Position numbers and translations under genes: made by a program. From Spirochaetaceae bacterium (GTDB lineage: Bacteria > Spirochaetota > Spirochaetia > UBA9216), in the NCBI GenBank assembly GCA_028527945.1, contig JAQQAK010000265.1:1-11175 (forward strand): a stretch of 11,175 bases of DNA, written 5' to 3'. Positions 1 through 7,106 of this stretch are shown piece by piece (the stretch's first letter is position 1; the number at the start of each line of letters is the position of its first letter). The notes below the pieces were generated by a model. That model was given only the letters and a program-made list of their open reading frames with translations, made no database searches and was not told the DNA's origin.

Positions 1-459
1 AACCATAATTCTATGCAGAAAAATTCCCTCAGGAACGGTTCCTATTGTATCAGCTTTTTCAACTTCATCACCTACACTTACAGTTGGTGTAAACTCCCAT
101 TTTGTTTCATTTGGCAGAGCTTTTAAGTAAACACCTCTCTGAAGAAAGAATCCACATTCTTCTGCCAATTTTGGAAGTGGGTTTTGAAGACCATCAAAAA
201 CCTGTCCAAGAAGTCCTGGTCCAAGTTCTACTGAAAGCATACCTTCTGTAAAACTAACCTCATCTCCAATTCCAATACCTGTTGTCATTTCAAAAACCTG
301 AAGCTCAGCGTTATCACCTTTAATTCTGATAACTTCCGCCTTCAGTCTTTTGTCTCCTACCTCGATATAGGCTACTTCGTTCATGGAAACAACATCTTCA
401 ACCTTAACGGTAACCATGTTTCCATTTACACCTATTACTTTACCTTTACTTACTGCCAT
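1..459 (-). CDS. atpA: V-type ATP synthase subunit A (catalytic), N-terminal 153 residues
   Basis: This is the nucleotide-binding catalytic subunit of the V/A-type rotary ATPase, acting in the cytoplasmic V1 head. Only the N-terminus is in the window; the gene runs off the left edge before the Walker A motif. The visible protein begins MAVSKGKVIGVNGNMVTV, followed by the beta-barrel domain (about residues 5-75, with TTGIGIGDEV) and the start of the non-homologous insert region (GPGLLGQVFDGLQNPLP at about 91-107). Both match the family. The start at 459 is preceded by GGAG with a 6-base spacer. An in-frame ATG at 471 would add four residues (METI), but it contains that Shine-Dalgarno site and is less likely. 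The gene overlaps the preceding DUF2764 gene by 14 bases, so translation is probably coupled. Confidence 0.95.
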   Translation of the reverse strand, partial: MAVSKGKVIGVNGNMVTVKVEDVVSMNEVAYIEVGDKRLKAEVIRIKGDNAELQVFEMTTGIGIGDEVSFTEGMLSVELGPGLLGQVFDGLQNPLPKLAEECGFFLQRGVYLKALPNETKWEFTPTVSVGDEVEKADTIGTVPEGIFLHRIMV

Positions 460-1009
460 TATTGTCTCCATCGTAAGATTGATGTATTTTTTCCGCTATT
501 CCGTTATAAATTTCTTTATACTTTTCCTCACCGTTCTTATCGCTCATAACTTCTTTTCTTTCTGCTATTTTCAGCTTCAGGTAATAAACAATAAGTTTCG
601 TCAGATCGAAATTATGCGTATTTTCTATTTCGTCAAGGTAGCGCCACCTTGCCTCATTTAATATTTCCTCTCCAGCTTTTGGATTACTTGCTCCAAATGC
701 CTCTCTTGCAGCATCATAAACACCTGTTGTCGAATCTCCAGGACGCATGTATTTATCAGCATCCTTTCCAAGCTTCGATGCTCTCATTTTTACAAGTTCG
801 TTTCTAAGAGACTTTTCAAAAAGGAGCCACTGTTTCACTGCTGGATGTTTTTCACCGCCTTCAGTATCTACAGAGCTTATAAGTGTCTCATAATCTTTTT
901 CTGATAATGTGTATCTGCATGTTTCAAGAAAGTATTCGACGGTTATCTGCGGAGCTTGATTAAACACCAGCATCGGCAGAGACGCAACCGTGTAATAATA
1001 TTCAGCCAA
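446..1009 (-). CDS. DUF2764 family protein of the V-type ATPase operon
   Basis: This 187-residue protein is encoded between subunits E and A, the position DUF2764 proteins occupy in treponemal and chlamydial V-ATPase operons. The recognisable start is AEYYYTVASLPML. The rest is acidic and probably mostly helical, with a helical stretch at about 115-150 (RWRYLDEIEN, then FDLTKLIVYYLKLKIAER) and a polar tail. No signal peptide or membrane segment is seen, so it should be cytoplasmic. These operons usually lack a recognisable subunit C/d, and this protein may fill that role; that is inference from position and helical character. The start codon is TTG, supported by AAGGAG six bases upstream and by the YYYTVASLP motif starting immediately after. 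It lies 3 bases downstream of atpE and overlaps atpA by 14 bases. Confidence 0.87.
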   Translation of the reverse strand: MAEYYYTVASLPMLVFNQAPQITVEYFLETCRYTLSEKDYETLISSVDTEGGEKHPAVKQWLLFEKSLRNELVKMRASKLGKDADKYMRPGDSTTGVYDAAREAFGASNPKAGEEILNEARWRYLDEIENTHNFDLTKLIVYYLKLKIAERKEVMSDKNGEEKYKEIYNGIAEKIHQSYDGDNNGSK

Positions 1010-1012
1010 AAC

Positions 1013-1618
1013 TTACTCCTTGTCAGATCCAGTTACAATTGCCGCCAATTTTTGATTTAATAATTCTGCAAGATTTGCAGCAACAGCTTCTGCTGTGAAA
1101 TTAAAATAAGAGCCGCCGTCTTTTTCAGTAATTCTAAATCCGGCATCAACTCCTGAAAATGGTTTAATTTCTGTCCCCTTTTTGAGTTCTGCTGCCAATT
1201 TAGAAGTAAGACCTTTTTCGAGTTCAGCAAAATCTTTTTCTGAAAGCTGTACAGTGTATTCACCATTTTCAGCCCAGGATTTAACAACTGTAGTTACGGC
1301 CTCTTCCAGAACCTTTCCAGTCATTGCTTCTTTTGTATCTGCTTCAATTATTGAATTAAATAATTTTTCAAGCTCTGTTTTAGTCTTTAACAGCAAATCT
1401 CTGCTGGCCTGTGCAATAGCAGCTTTTCCTCCTGCTTCGGCCTTTACCGCATCAGCTTCTGCTTCTTCAACAATTTTCTGAGCCTCTTTCTTAGCGCCGG
1501 AAATAATATCTTCTGCCTTTTTTTCGGCATCCTTTATAATTTCCGAAGCTTTCTGCTCAGCGTTCTCAACACCGTCTTTGTTAATCTTTTCTAAAAGCTC
1601 TTTAAGTTGAACGTCCAT
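1013..1618 (-). CDS. atpE: V-type ATP synthase subunit E (peripheral stalk)
   Basis: Subunit E forms part of the peripheral stalk that holds the V1 head still against the rotor. The protein is 201 residues, the usual size. Residues about 1-110 are a long Ala/Lys/Glu-rich helix with heptad character (AEQKASEIIKDAEKKAED, KEAQKIVEEAEADAVKAEA), as expected for the E/G coiled-coil arm. The C-terminal part, about 120-200, is a mixed alpha/beta domain that contacts the catalytic head. The ATG at 1618 has AGAGGA upstream. It is the first gene of the operon in this window, followed after 3 bases by DUF2764 and then atpA. An AT-rich leader of about 220 bases separates it from the upstream operon, so it probably has its own promoter. 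Confidence 0.93.
   Translation of the reverse strand: MDVQLKELLEKINKDGVENAEQKASEIIKDAEKKAEDIISGAKKEAQKIVEEAEADAVKAEAGGKAAIAQASRDLLLKTKTELEKLFNSIIEADTKEAMTGKVLEEAVTTVVKSWAENGEYTVQLSEKDFAELEKGLTSKLAAELKKGTEIKPFSGVDAGFRITEKDGGSYFNFTAEAVAANLAELLNQKLAAIVTGSDKE
1016..1021 (-). promoter_or_regulatory. Shine-Dalgarno AAGGAG for the DUF2764 gene
   Basis: AAGGAG on the minus strand lies six bases before the TTG at 1009 and sits inside the last codons of atpE. It fixes the non-ATG start and implies that translation of DUF2764 is linked to termination of atpE. Confidence 0.7.
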
Positions 1619-1648
1619 ACTTTCCTCTCAATATCGAAATATCTATAT

Positions 1649-1678
1649 ATAAAAATATAAAATATTTTATATTTTTAT
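1649..1678. repeat. perfect 30-bp AT-only palindrome in the atpE leader
   Basis: The 15 bases at 1649-1663 are exactly the reverse complement of 1664-1678, and all 30 are A or T. The centre is about 45 bases upstream of the atpE start codon. In RNA it would be a weak all-AU hairpin; in DNA it could be an easily melted or protein-bound site. Very low GC makes AT palindromes more likely by chance, but 15 matched pairs is long. Confidence 0.6.
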
Positions 1679-1761
1679 TTTTATTAAACTTCTTTTTAAT
1701 TAACTTCAAATAAATGATTTATAAAAATACCATTTTTTGAAACCTGACTTAATAATAAATT

Positions 1762-1791
1762 ATTTTACCATAGTATATATTATGAAACCAA
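1762..1791 (-). promoter_or_regulatory. possible sigma-70 promoter for the atpE operon
   Basis: On the minus strand TTGGTT (1786-1791) and TAAAAT (1762-1767) are separated by 18 bases. This is the best -35/-10 pair I found in the gap upstream of atpE. The -35 is imperfect, and in DNA this AT-rich other pairs are possible. It would give a leader of about 135 bases containing the 30-bp palindrome. Confidence 0.3.
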
Positions 1792-1829
1792 TCAAATTTA
1801 TGCAAACAGAATTTTTAACAGTTTCATAA
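1780..1829. repeat. 9-bp inverted repeat TTATGAAAC / GTTTCATAA upstream of atpE
   Basis: TTATGAAAC at 1780-1788 and its exact reverse complement at 1821-1829 are 41 bases apart centre to centre. The left arm lies within the candidate atpE promoter. The arms could be paired protein-binding half-sites or a loose hairpin in the 3' region of the upstream operon. Confidence 0.4.
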
Positions 1830-1837
1830 CAAGACTA

Positions 1838-2239
1838 TCAAGTCTTATGTAGAACCAGTTCTCCATAAATTTTCAAGACATTACCATCTCTGCTAACTCT
1901 TACATCCTGATTGGGAAAGTATTGCGGAATAATTTCTCTTAAAAGTTCGGCAACTTCTTCTTCTATATCCATTTGTACTTTCTCTGATACGTTATCCAGG
2001 GTTGCAAAATCTACATCAACGGCATAACCTCTTCCATATAACGAACCATAGCCAGCTGTAAAACTGGCTCCTACATTAAACAATCCATCACTGGCTTTGT
2101 TTGTTGTCTCTCCGCGGCCGGGCCTGTTGGGGTGCCTTTTATAAGTATTACCGTAATTATTTTCCAAATAATCGTCAATAAGATCAAAAATTTTTTTTAA
2201 TTGTTTATCAACTTCTCTGACATTCTTCGAATAAATCAT
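1838..2239 (-). CDS. uncharacterised 133-residue protein, last gene of the mutS2 operon
   Basis: I do not recognise the family. Residues 1-30 form a charged amphipathic helix (KQLKKIFDLIDDYLENNY). A short basic Pro/Gly/Arg-rich linker follows (KRHPNRPGRGETTN, about 34-47), then a Gly/Tyr-rich stretch (SFTAGYGSLYGRGYAVDVDF). The C-terminal half has an acidic helix and a final strand pair (VRVSRDGNVLKIYGELVL). There is no signal peptide or membrane segment, so it should be cytoplasmic. The ATG start lies five bases after the mutS2 stop with only a weak AGG upstream, which suggests translational coupling to mutS2. Its codon use is like its neighbours, and its place in a tight operon argues that it is real. 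A link to MutS2 or ribosome function is only suggested by position. Confidence 0.8.
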   Translation of the reverse strand: MIYSKNVREVDKQLKKIFDLIDDYLENNYGNTYKRHPNRPGRGETTNKASDGLFNVGASFTAGYGSLYGRGYAVDVDFATLDNVSEKVQMDIEEEVAELLREIIPQYFPNQDVRVSRDGNVLKIYGELVLHKT

Positions 2240-2244
2240 AGCTT

Positions 2245-4605
2245 TTACAACCTAACAACAGTTTTTCCAAAACCACCAAGTTCCGGATCTGAATAATGAA
2301 AATCTTTAACAGCGCTACATTGCGCAAGAAAGTCTCTTACAGATCTTTGTAAAATACCTTCTCCAAGACCGTGAATAATACTAAATTCATGAATTCCACC
2401 AAGAATAGCTGAATCAATCTGTTTTTGTACTGCAGTTTCAGCTTCATAAACTCTCATGCCTCTTAGATCCAATTCAAAAACTGCGTCATTTTTTATTCTT
2501 GAAAAGTTGCTTATAACCTTATTTTTTTCAAGTTCTTTTACTGGAATTAAATTCTCTGAGGATATCTCAAGTTTTATGTTTCCAAAAGCTACAAGCCAAT
2601 TATTTTTTTTGCGCTCCTCTAAAAGAACTCCTTTTTTACCATTTTTAGAATATTTTACAGTTATACCAGAACAAAGCTGCTTCATATCTGCGGGCCGCTC
2701 TAATTTGTCCTTTTCTAAATCGACAATTTCCTTTTCTTCATTCTCAAGCCGTTCTTTCTCCTCCTCCATTTTATTTTCAATATTTTCTATATGCTCTTTA
2801 ACTTTTCTGGTTTTCTCTTTTGTGATTTCTCCTTCACGGAGCTCTCTTACAAGATTTTCCAGTTCTTTTCTTGATTCTCTAACAAAACCTTTAAGTCTAC
2901 TGTAATCTTTTAGATTAAGCTCATACTGATTTTGTTTTATTTTTAATTTAGTTAAATCAAGACGACGTCTTTCTTCTATTAATCTATGATTTTCTTCTTT
3001 TAATCTTTTCTCATTTTCAAGAACTTCAAACTGCCTGCTTTCAAGTTCTTTTATCATGCGGCTAATATCTGTGTTACCATTTTCAAGAAGTTTTTCTGTT
3101 TTTTCTATAACACCTTTTGGCAACCCCATTTGTACTGCAATATCAACAGCATGACTTTCTCCGGGTATTCCTTCAATAATTTCATATGTAGGTTTCATTG
3201 TCTCTGTATCAAAAGCTACAGAAGCATTTCTTGCGCCTTTGTATGTATAACCAAAATTTTTAACAGATGAATGATGAGATGTTACTATTGCCTGAACTTT
3301 GTTTTTACCAAGATATTCAAGTATGCTGGTCGCAATAGCAGAACCTTGTACAGGATCTGTACCTGAGCCTAATTCATCTAAAAGTATAAGTGATTTTTGA
3401 TCTGCTTGATTTATTATCTCGCTTATACGTTTCATGTGTCCTGAAAATGTTGAAAGAGATTCTTCTATAGACTGATCATCTCCTATATCTGCAAAAACAT
3501 TATTATAAATAGAGATTGCAGTGCCTTCATCAGCCGGAAGCTCTACTGAAAACTGGTTTAACAAAACAAATAATCCGCAAGTCTTCAGAGTAACTGTTTT
3601 ACCTCCAGCATTTGGGCCTGTTATTATAAGACTCAAGACATCGTTTGTAAAAGACAAGCTTATTGGAACAGCATTTTTGCCTAACAAAGGATGTCTCGCG
3701 TTTTTTAGTATTATTGAATCTTTTACATTTAATGGTCTTACACATTTATTTTTAATACTATAAATAGCTCTCGCGTACCACGAATCCAAAAACGATACTT
3801 GTTCAACTAGTTGTATTATTTCATCAAGAGACTCTCGTACTTTATTAGAAAGATTTGCAAAGATTTTATATTCAATCTGTCTAAGTTGATTCTGTTCAAA
3901 CGTCATATCGTTATTCAGCTCTACAAGCTCAAATGGTTCTACAAAAATTGTCGCACCGGATGAAGATACTTCATGAACAAGACCGTTAACTCGGCCTTTA
4001 AAATTAGCTTTTAATGGTAGAACAATTCTGCCATCACGCTGAGAAGCAACAGTAGACTGCCAAATATCTTTATTAGCGCTCATATACTTGCTTGTAACTT
4101 TAGAAATCTTTCCATTTAGACTGGCTATATTTGAACGAGCGTTTTTTAATAAAGGATGATCATCTTTAACAGAACCATCTATATTTATTTCTTTTAATAT
4201 GAATTGAGAAATATTTGAAAGATCCTGTATTTTTTCTGCTTCTTTTAAAAGACTGCCGGTTAAATTTAATTTTTCTTCGCCAGACAAACAGTATCTTTTT
4301 AAAGTGGCTGCTGCGTTTATGAATGAAGCAAGATCAGCCAATTCAATACCTTCCAGACTCATTCCTTCTTTTCTACATTTTAAAAGAAAGTTTATATCTG
4401 CAAAAAATGCATTTTGTAGCTTTATATCTGATAAGTGTAAAGATTTAAAATCTGAAACTATATTTTTTTTATAATCAAGAACGTCTTCATCAGTATCGAA
4501 CGTTTGTTCTAGTATAAGACGGCTCCCACCTGGAGACTTTGCGAGTGAAGATATTTCTTTTTTGATTTTGTAAAACTCAAGCAATGTTGTTGTTTGAGAA
4601 TCCAA
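2245..4605 (-). CDS. mutS2: endonuclease MutS2 / ribosome rescue factor RqcU
   Basis: This 786-residue MutS2 protein has the full domain order: N-terminal clamp/lever region (about 1-290), ABC-type ATPase (about 300-500), long charged coiled coil (about 515-640), a KOW-like strand region (about 645-690) and a C-terminal Smr domain (about 708-786). Visible motifs are Walker A GPNAGGKT (330-337), Walker B LILLDE (406-411) with ELGSGTDP following, the switch TSHH (442-445), and the Smr signatures LDLRG (712-716) and HGLGEG (745-750). The family binds stalled, collided ribosomes and splits them; older work describes suppression of recombination and Smr nuclease activity. The mismatch-recognition domain of MutS1 is absent, as expected. 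The start is TTG, with AGAGAGG six bases upstream overlapping the end of rsgA. Only three bases separate the two genes. Confidence 0.95.
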   Translation of the reverse strand: MDSQTTTLLEFYKIKKEISSLAKSPGGSRLILEQTFDTDEDVLDYKKNIVSDFKSLHLSDIKLQNAFFADINFLLKCRKEGMSLEGIELADLASFINAAATLKRYCLSGEEKLNLTGSLLKEAEKIQDLSNISQFILKEINIDGSVKDDHPLLKNARSNIASLNGKISKVTSKYMSANKDIWQSTVASQRDGRIVLPLKANFKGRVNGLVHEVSSSGATIFVEPFELVELNNDMTFEQNQLRQIEYKIFANLSNKVRESLDEIIQLVEQVSFLDSWYARAIYSIKNKCVRPLNVKDSIILKNARHPLLGKNAVPISLSFTNDVLSLIITGPNAGGKTVTLKTCGLFVLLNQFSVELPADEGTAISIYNNVFADIGDDQSIEESLSTFSGHMKRISEIINQADQKSLILLDELGSGTDPVQGSAIATSILEYLGKNKVQAIVTSHHSSVKNFGYTYKGARNASVAFDTETMKPTYEIIEGIPGESHAVDIAVQMGLPKGVIEKTEKLLENGNTDISRMIKELESRQFEVLENEKRLKEENHRLIEERRRLDLTKLKIKQNQYELNLKDYSRLKGFVRESRKELENLVRELREGEITKEKTRKVKEHIENIENKMEEEKERLENEEKEIVDLEKDKLERPADMKQLCSGITVKYSKNGKKGVLLEERKKNNWLVAFGNIKLEISSENLIPVKELEKNKVISNFSRIKNDAVFELDLRGMRVYEAETAVQKQIDSAILGGIHEFSIIHGLGEGILQRSVRDFLAQCSAVKDFHYSDPELGGFGKTVVRL

Positions 4606-4608
4606 ATT

Positions 4609-5538
4609 CTACCTCTCTTTCCTATATTTATTATAGTTAATACGTGTTTCTAAATCATTTAAGATACGTAAATAACTATCATATCTTGGCTCTATTATTT
4701 CACCTTTTAAAACTGCTTCTTTTACAGCGCATCCCGGTTCATCTCTATGATAACAAACAGAATGACTGCATTTTCCTATATATGGAGAAAAATCACGCAT
4801 AAAATGTGATAAATGTTCTGGTTCTATTCCTACCGGATCAATTTCTTTTATACCGGGAGTATCTATTATTGTCCCATTATTCCAATTATCTAAAATTGAA
4901 TAACAAGTTGTATGTGTTCCTTTGTTAAATTTTTGAGAAACTTCACCTATTCTGAAATTCAGTTTAGGTTCTATTGCGTTTAATAATGATGATTTTCCGA
5001 CACCTGACTGTCCAACAAAAGCAGCTGTTTTTTTATTTATCTTTTCTTTAAGAGTCTCTATACCTGTTCCGTTTTTAGCGGATGTCTTTAAAATCTCATA
5101 TCCCATTCTTTGCCAATCTATAATTCGTTCTTCTGTAGCTGCATCAATCTTCTGGTCGATCTTGTTTAAAACAATTATAACCGGAATGTTATCTTCCGCA
5201 TTTACAAGCACTCTGTCCGCGAAACGGGGGCGAAATGCTGGGGATTCTGGAGATAATATACATACAAGAACATCAATATTAGCAGCAATTGTTTGGATAC
5301 AAGCTCTTTTCCGGTTCCATCTTCCAAAAGAATTATTTCTTTCACATCGTGATAAAATCATCCCCTTACCGGTATGGTTTAAATCCTTTTCAATTTCTAC
5401 ATAATCACCAGAGCTTAGCGGGTTATATTCAATAACATCAGATTTAAGCTTTTTACCTTTTATACGGCATTCTAAAAAACCTTCATCTGTTTCGATATTA
5501 TAAATATTATTGATACCAAATCTAACTAAGCCTCGCAT
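4609..5538 (-). CDS. rsgA: small ribosomal subunit biogenesis GTPase RsgA
   Basis: RsgA (YjeQ/EngC) is a circularly permuted GTPase that checks late maturation of the 30S subunit. The 309-residue protein has an OB-fold region (about 1-85). The G motifs follow in permuted order: NKID (125-128, G4), TSAKNG (152-157, G5), the P-loop GQSGVGKSS (176-184, G1), GTHTT (207-211, G2) and DTPG (226-229, G3). The C-terminal zinc-binding set is C257, C262, H264 and C270, in the usual C-x4-C-x-H-x5-C spacing. All key residues are present. The ATG at 5538 lies inside the end of murI, a 13-base overlap, and mutS2 follows after three bases. Pairing with mutS2, another ribosome factor, is functionally sensible. 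Confidence 0.96.
   Translation of the reverse strand: MRGLVRFGINNIYNIETDEGFLECRIKGKKLKSDVIEYNPLSSGDYVEIEKDLNHTGKGMILSRCERNNSFGRWNRKRACIQTIAANIDVLVCILSPESPAFRPRFADRVLVNAEDNIPVIIVLNKIDQKIDAATEERIIDWQRMGYEILKTSAKNGTGIETLKEKINKKTAAFVGQSGVGKSSLLNAIEPKLNFRIGEVSQKFNKGTHTTCYSILDNWNNGTIIDTPGIKEIDPVGIEPEHLSHFMRDFSPYIGKCSHSVCYHRDEPGCAVKEAVLKGEIIEPRYDSYLRILNDLETRINYNKYRKER
4612..4618 (-). promoter_or_regulatory. Shine-Dalgarno AGAGAGG for mutS2
   Basis: AGAGAGG on the minus strand lies six bases before the TTG start at 4605, inside the last codons of rsgA. It supports the non-ATG start and coupling of mutS2 translation to rsgA. Confidence 0.65.
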
Positions 5539-6335
5539 AAACCGTACTTCTCAGTTATCCATTTATAACTTTCCATAAGATTCTTGTCGCTTTTTTCGCC
5601 TGTAAGTATAAAAACATCCTCTTTTTCTTTTTTGTCAGAAAGCAAGTCTTTTTTCTCAAGCACTCTTACAATCTGACGGCCAACACCTTCCCTTGAATCA
5701 ACAACAGTAATATCACAGCCGAGCAGTTCTTTAAGCTCGTCTTCCATTAAAAGAAAATGTGTACAGCCTAAAATTATAGTGTCTACATCATTTTGCCTGA
5801 AAAAATCAATTGCAGGCTGTAACACATCTTTCTTTTTATCAGTTTCTGCCTTAAAAAGATTTTTTTCAATAAAATCTATAATTTTGGTTCCCGAATATCT
5901 AAAAACGTCACAATTAGACGCAAAATCATCTATAAGTTTCTCTGTATATTTATCATTTATTGTTATATTTGTAGCCATTAAGCCAATCCGCTTTTTTTTA
6001 GATAATTTTGCGGCAGGTTTTACAGCAGGGACAACCCCCACTATAGGAAAACTAAATTTTTTTCTTAAAGTCTCAAGACTTATAACTGTCGCTGTATTAC
6101 AAGCGATAACAGCAGCTTTGGGGTTATATTTTTCTTTAAGACAATTAAAAATATTTAACATAATGTTAATTACCTGTTTTTTATCTTTTGTACCATAAGG
6201 AAAGTTTAAACTATCAGCAAGATAAACAAAATTTTCCTTTGGCATTTCATTCTTCAACCATTCCAGATATGGTAACCCTCCAATTCCGGAATCTACAAAA
6301 ACTATTGGTGCATTATTCATTCTTAAACAAATCAT
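5526..6335 (-). CDS. murI: glutamate racemase
   Basis: MurI interconverts L- and D-glutamate in the cytoplasm, supplying D-glutamate for peptidoglycan. Numbering from the first ATG, motifs are VDSGIGG (14-20, containing the catalytic Asp15 region), FPYGTK (45-50), ACNTAT (78-83) with catalytic Cys79, and GCTHF (190-194) with the second catalytic Cys191. Length, 269 residues or 264 from the second start, is normal. Two starts are possible: ATG at 6335 (MICLRMNN) and ATG at 6320 (MNNAPIVF). Neither has a strong Shine-Dalgarno site. The second gives an eight-base overlap with the zinc-ribbon gene and an N-terminus nearer the family norm, so it may be the true start. The gene overlaps rsgA by 13 bases. 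Confidence 0.95.
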   Translation of the reverse strand: MICLRMNNAPIVFVDSGIGGLPYLEWLKNEMPKENFVYLADSLNFPYGTKDKKQVINIMLNIFNCLKEKYNPKAAVIACNTATVISLETLRKKFSFPIVGVVPAVKPAAKLSKKKRIGLMATNITINDKYTEKLIDDFASNCDVFRYSGTKIIDFIEKNLFKAETDKKKDVLQPAIDFFRQNDVDTIILGCTHFLLMEDELKELLGCDITVVDSREGVGRQIVRVLEKKDLLSDKKEKEDVFILTGEKSDKNLMESYKWITEKYGLCEA

Positions 6336-6606
6336 TAAAAGCCGTTCTGGCTTTATCTGCCTTTTCTTCTATTTTTCCATTATTTGGATTCTTATTTCCA
6401 AGCTTAAAGTAATCGCAAAAGTTTGCTCGATCTTTTTCTCTTACAGCTTCACTAATATGTTCATGACAATCGTAATTCGCCCCGGGACTATAAAATTCAC
6501 AATTAAGACAAACTCTTACATCTCTTCCGCAGGATGGGCATTCAGTGGTTCGGTAGACCTGAAAATTTTTATCAAACTGATGGCCGCAACTATAACAAAA
6601 AAACAT
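6313..6606 (-). CDS. small zinc-ribbon protein, first gene of the murI operon
   Basis: This 97-residue cytoplasmic protein begins with a zinc ribbon: C4-x2-C7 and C23-x2-C26. It continues with a second Cys cluster, C33, C36, C47 and C64, with H48 and H50 nearby. The stretch ending REKDRANFCDYF resembles the C-terminal motif of small Cys-rich bacterial proteins of unknown function. The tail from about 70 is charged and probably disordered or helical. I cannot assign a reaction; metal binding is a firm inference, the partner is unknown. It is the first gene of the operon and overlaps murI by 8 to 23 bases depending on the murI start. No Shine-Dalgarno site is seen before the ATG at 6606, but a promoter lies just upstream. 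An IS30 remnant begins 80 bases upstream. Confidence 0.8.
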   Translation of the reverse strand: MFFCYSCGHQFDKNFQVYRTTECPSCGRDVRVCLNCEFYSPGANYDCHEHISEAVREKDRANFCDYFKLGNKNPNNGKIEEKADKARTAFNDLFKNE

Positions 6607-6612
6607 AAAGAA

Positions 6613-6641
6613 ATAATAACCATAACACAGAATGATGTCCA
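6613..6641 (-). promoter_or_regulatory. sigma-70-like promoter for the zinc-ribbon/murI operon
   Basis: On the minus strand TGGACA (6636-6641) and TATTAT (6613-6618) are separated by 17 bases, each one mismatch from consensus. The predicted transcription start falls at about 6606, the A of the ATG, so the mRNA could be leaderless. That fits the missing Shine-Dalgarno site. The alternative is a chance match, with the true promoter further upstream and cut by the insertion. Confidence 0.4.
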
Positions 6642-6691
6642 GTCTGAGGAAAATCTTTGTATTTGTAAAACATATAATCCCCCATAGAGGT

Positions 6692-6718
6692 CTTTCAAAA
6701 CTTATGAAGTTTTAAAAG
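6692..6718 (+). repeat. left-end hairpin of IS copy 1
   Basis: The arms 6692-6703 and 6707-6718 pair over 12 positions with one mismatch (C6696 against A6714) around a three-base ATG loop. The same structure, with changed bases, occurs at 8088-8112 in copy 2. Confidence 0.55.
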
Positions 6719-6730
6719 AATTATTATATT

Positions 6731-7106
6731 ATGATTAAAGAACCCGAGTTCAAGTCTGAGAAGCAATACAAAGAGGAAATAAGGATCAGAGATATCAAAA
6801 GGAGGCAACCTAAGGTAAAGTGTTTTTTTACCATAAAAAAAGCCAAAGAAGCCTCCCGGATAAATAATAACTCAAATCACAAGCGACTGTATAGAACGTT
6901 AAGTCCTGAAGAACGTGAAGAAATAATGATAGGATTACGCCAGATAGAATCAATAAGGGCCATATCCAAACGGCTTGGAAGAAACCAATCTGTGATATTA
7001 CGAGAAATCAAAAAGAACAGTACGGAGGATGGTCGGTATCAAGCATTCTGGGCTCATAAACTCACGAGAAGATGTTGGACATTGGGAGGCTGATTCATGT
7101 TTAATT
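6731..7106 (+). pseudogene. IS30-family transposase fragment, copy 1
   Basis: The IS30-type N-terminal HTH is clear (LSPEEREEIMIGLRQIES, then AISKRLGRNQSVILREIKKN). The reading frame then ends at 7093, while the frame carrying the first catalytic-domain motif (DVGHWEAD) is shifted. The roughly 100 residues that normally separate these parts are missing. The copy 2 ATG is ATA here, and its GGAG ribosome site is GAAG, so normal initiation is lost. A one-base indel upstream joins an IS leader ORF (starting at 6731) in frame with the HTH region. All DDE catalytic residues except the first Asp region are gone. Confidence 0.75.

Larger units (their letters stand above)
6687..7106 (+). mobile_element. 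IS30-family remnant, copy 1 (internally deleted, 3' truncated)
   Basis: This element is directly repeated at 8081-8473 with an offset of 1392-1394 bases. It starts at GAGGTCTTTC, continues with a 12-bp hairpin (6692-6703 with 6707-6718) and the transposase HTH region, and then reads into a fragment of the catalytic domain. Homology with copy 2 stops at 7081. About 25 more bases look like IS30 catalytic-domain sequence (GHWEAD in another frame), before the DNA becomes the TolC-like pseudogene near 7107. That right boundary is approximate. No right end is present, so the element cannot move on its own. Confidence 0.72.

Noticed and set aside
383..661. Plus-strand ORF across the atpA/DUF2764 junction
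   Set aside because: It is antisense to two well-supported overlapping genes and has no ribosome site or recognisable motif.
1831..1846. Hairpin AAGACT/AGTCTT as a terminator of the mutS2 operon
   Set aside because: The 6-bp stem overlaps the stop codon region of the 133-residue gene and is not followed by a T-run on the minus strand.
2456..2905. Ser/Phe-rich plus-strand ORF inside mutS2
   Set aside because: It is the antisense reflection of the Lys/Glu-rich coiled-coil codons of mutS2, a common artefact.
6516..6698. 60-codon minus-strand ORF with a hydrophobic stretch, overlapping the zinc-ribbon gene
   Set aside because: It overlaps the 5' part of the zinc-ribbon gene in another frame, begins inside the IS boundary region, and has no good ribosome site. 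The Cys pattern of the other frame is far more convincing.
6998..7106. C-terminal extension of the TolC-like frame into IS copy 1
   Set aside because: The minus-strand frame stays open through the IS bases, but those bases match copy 2 and the plus-strand transposase, so the extension is accidental.
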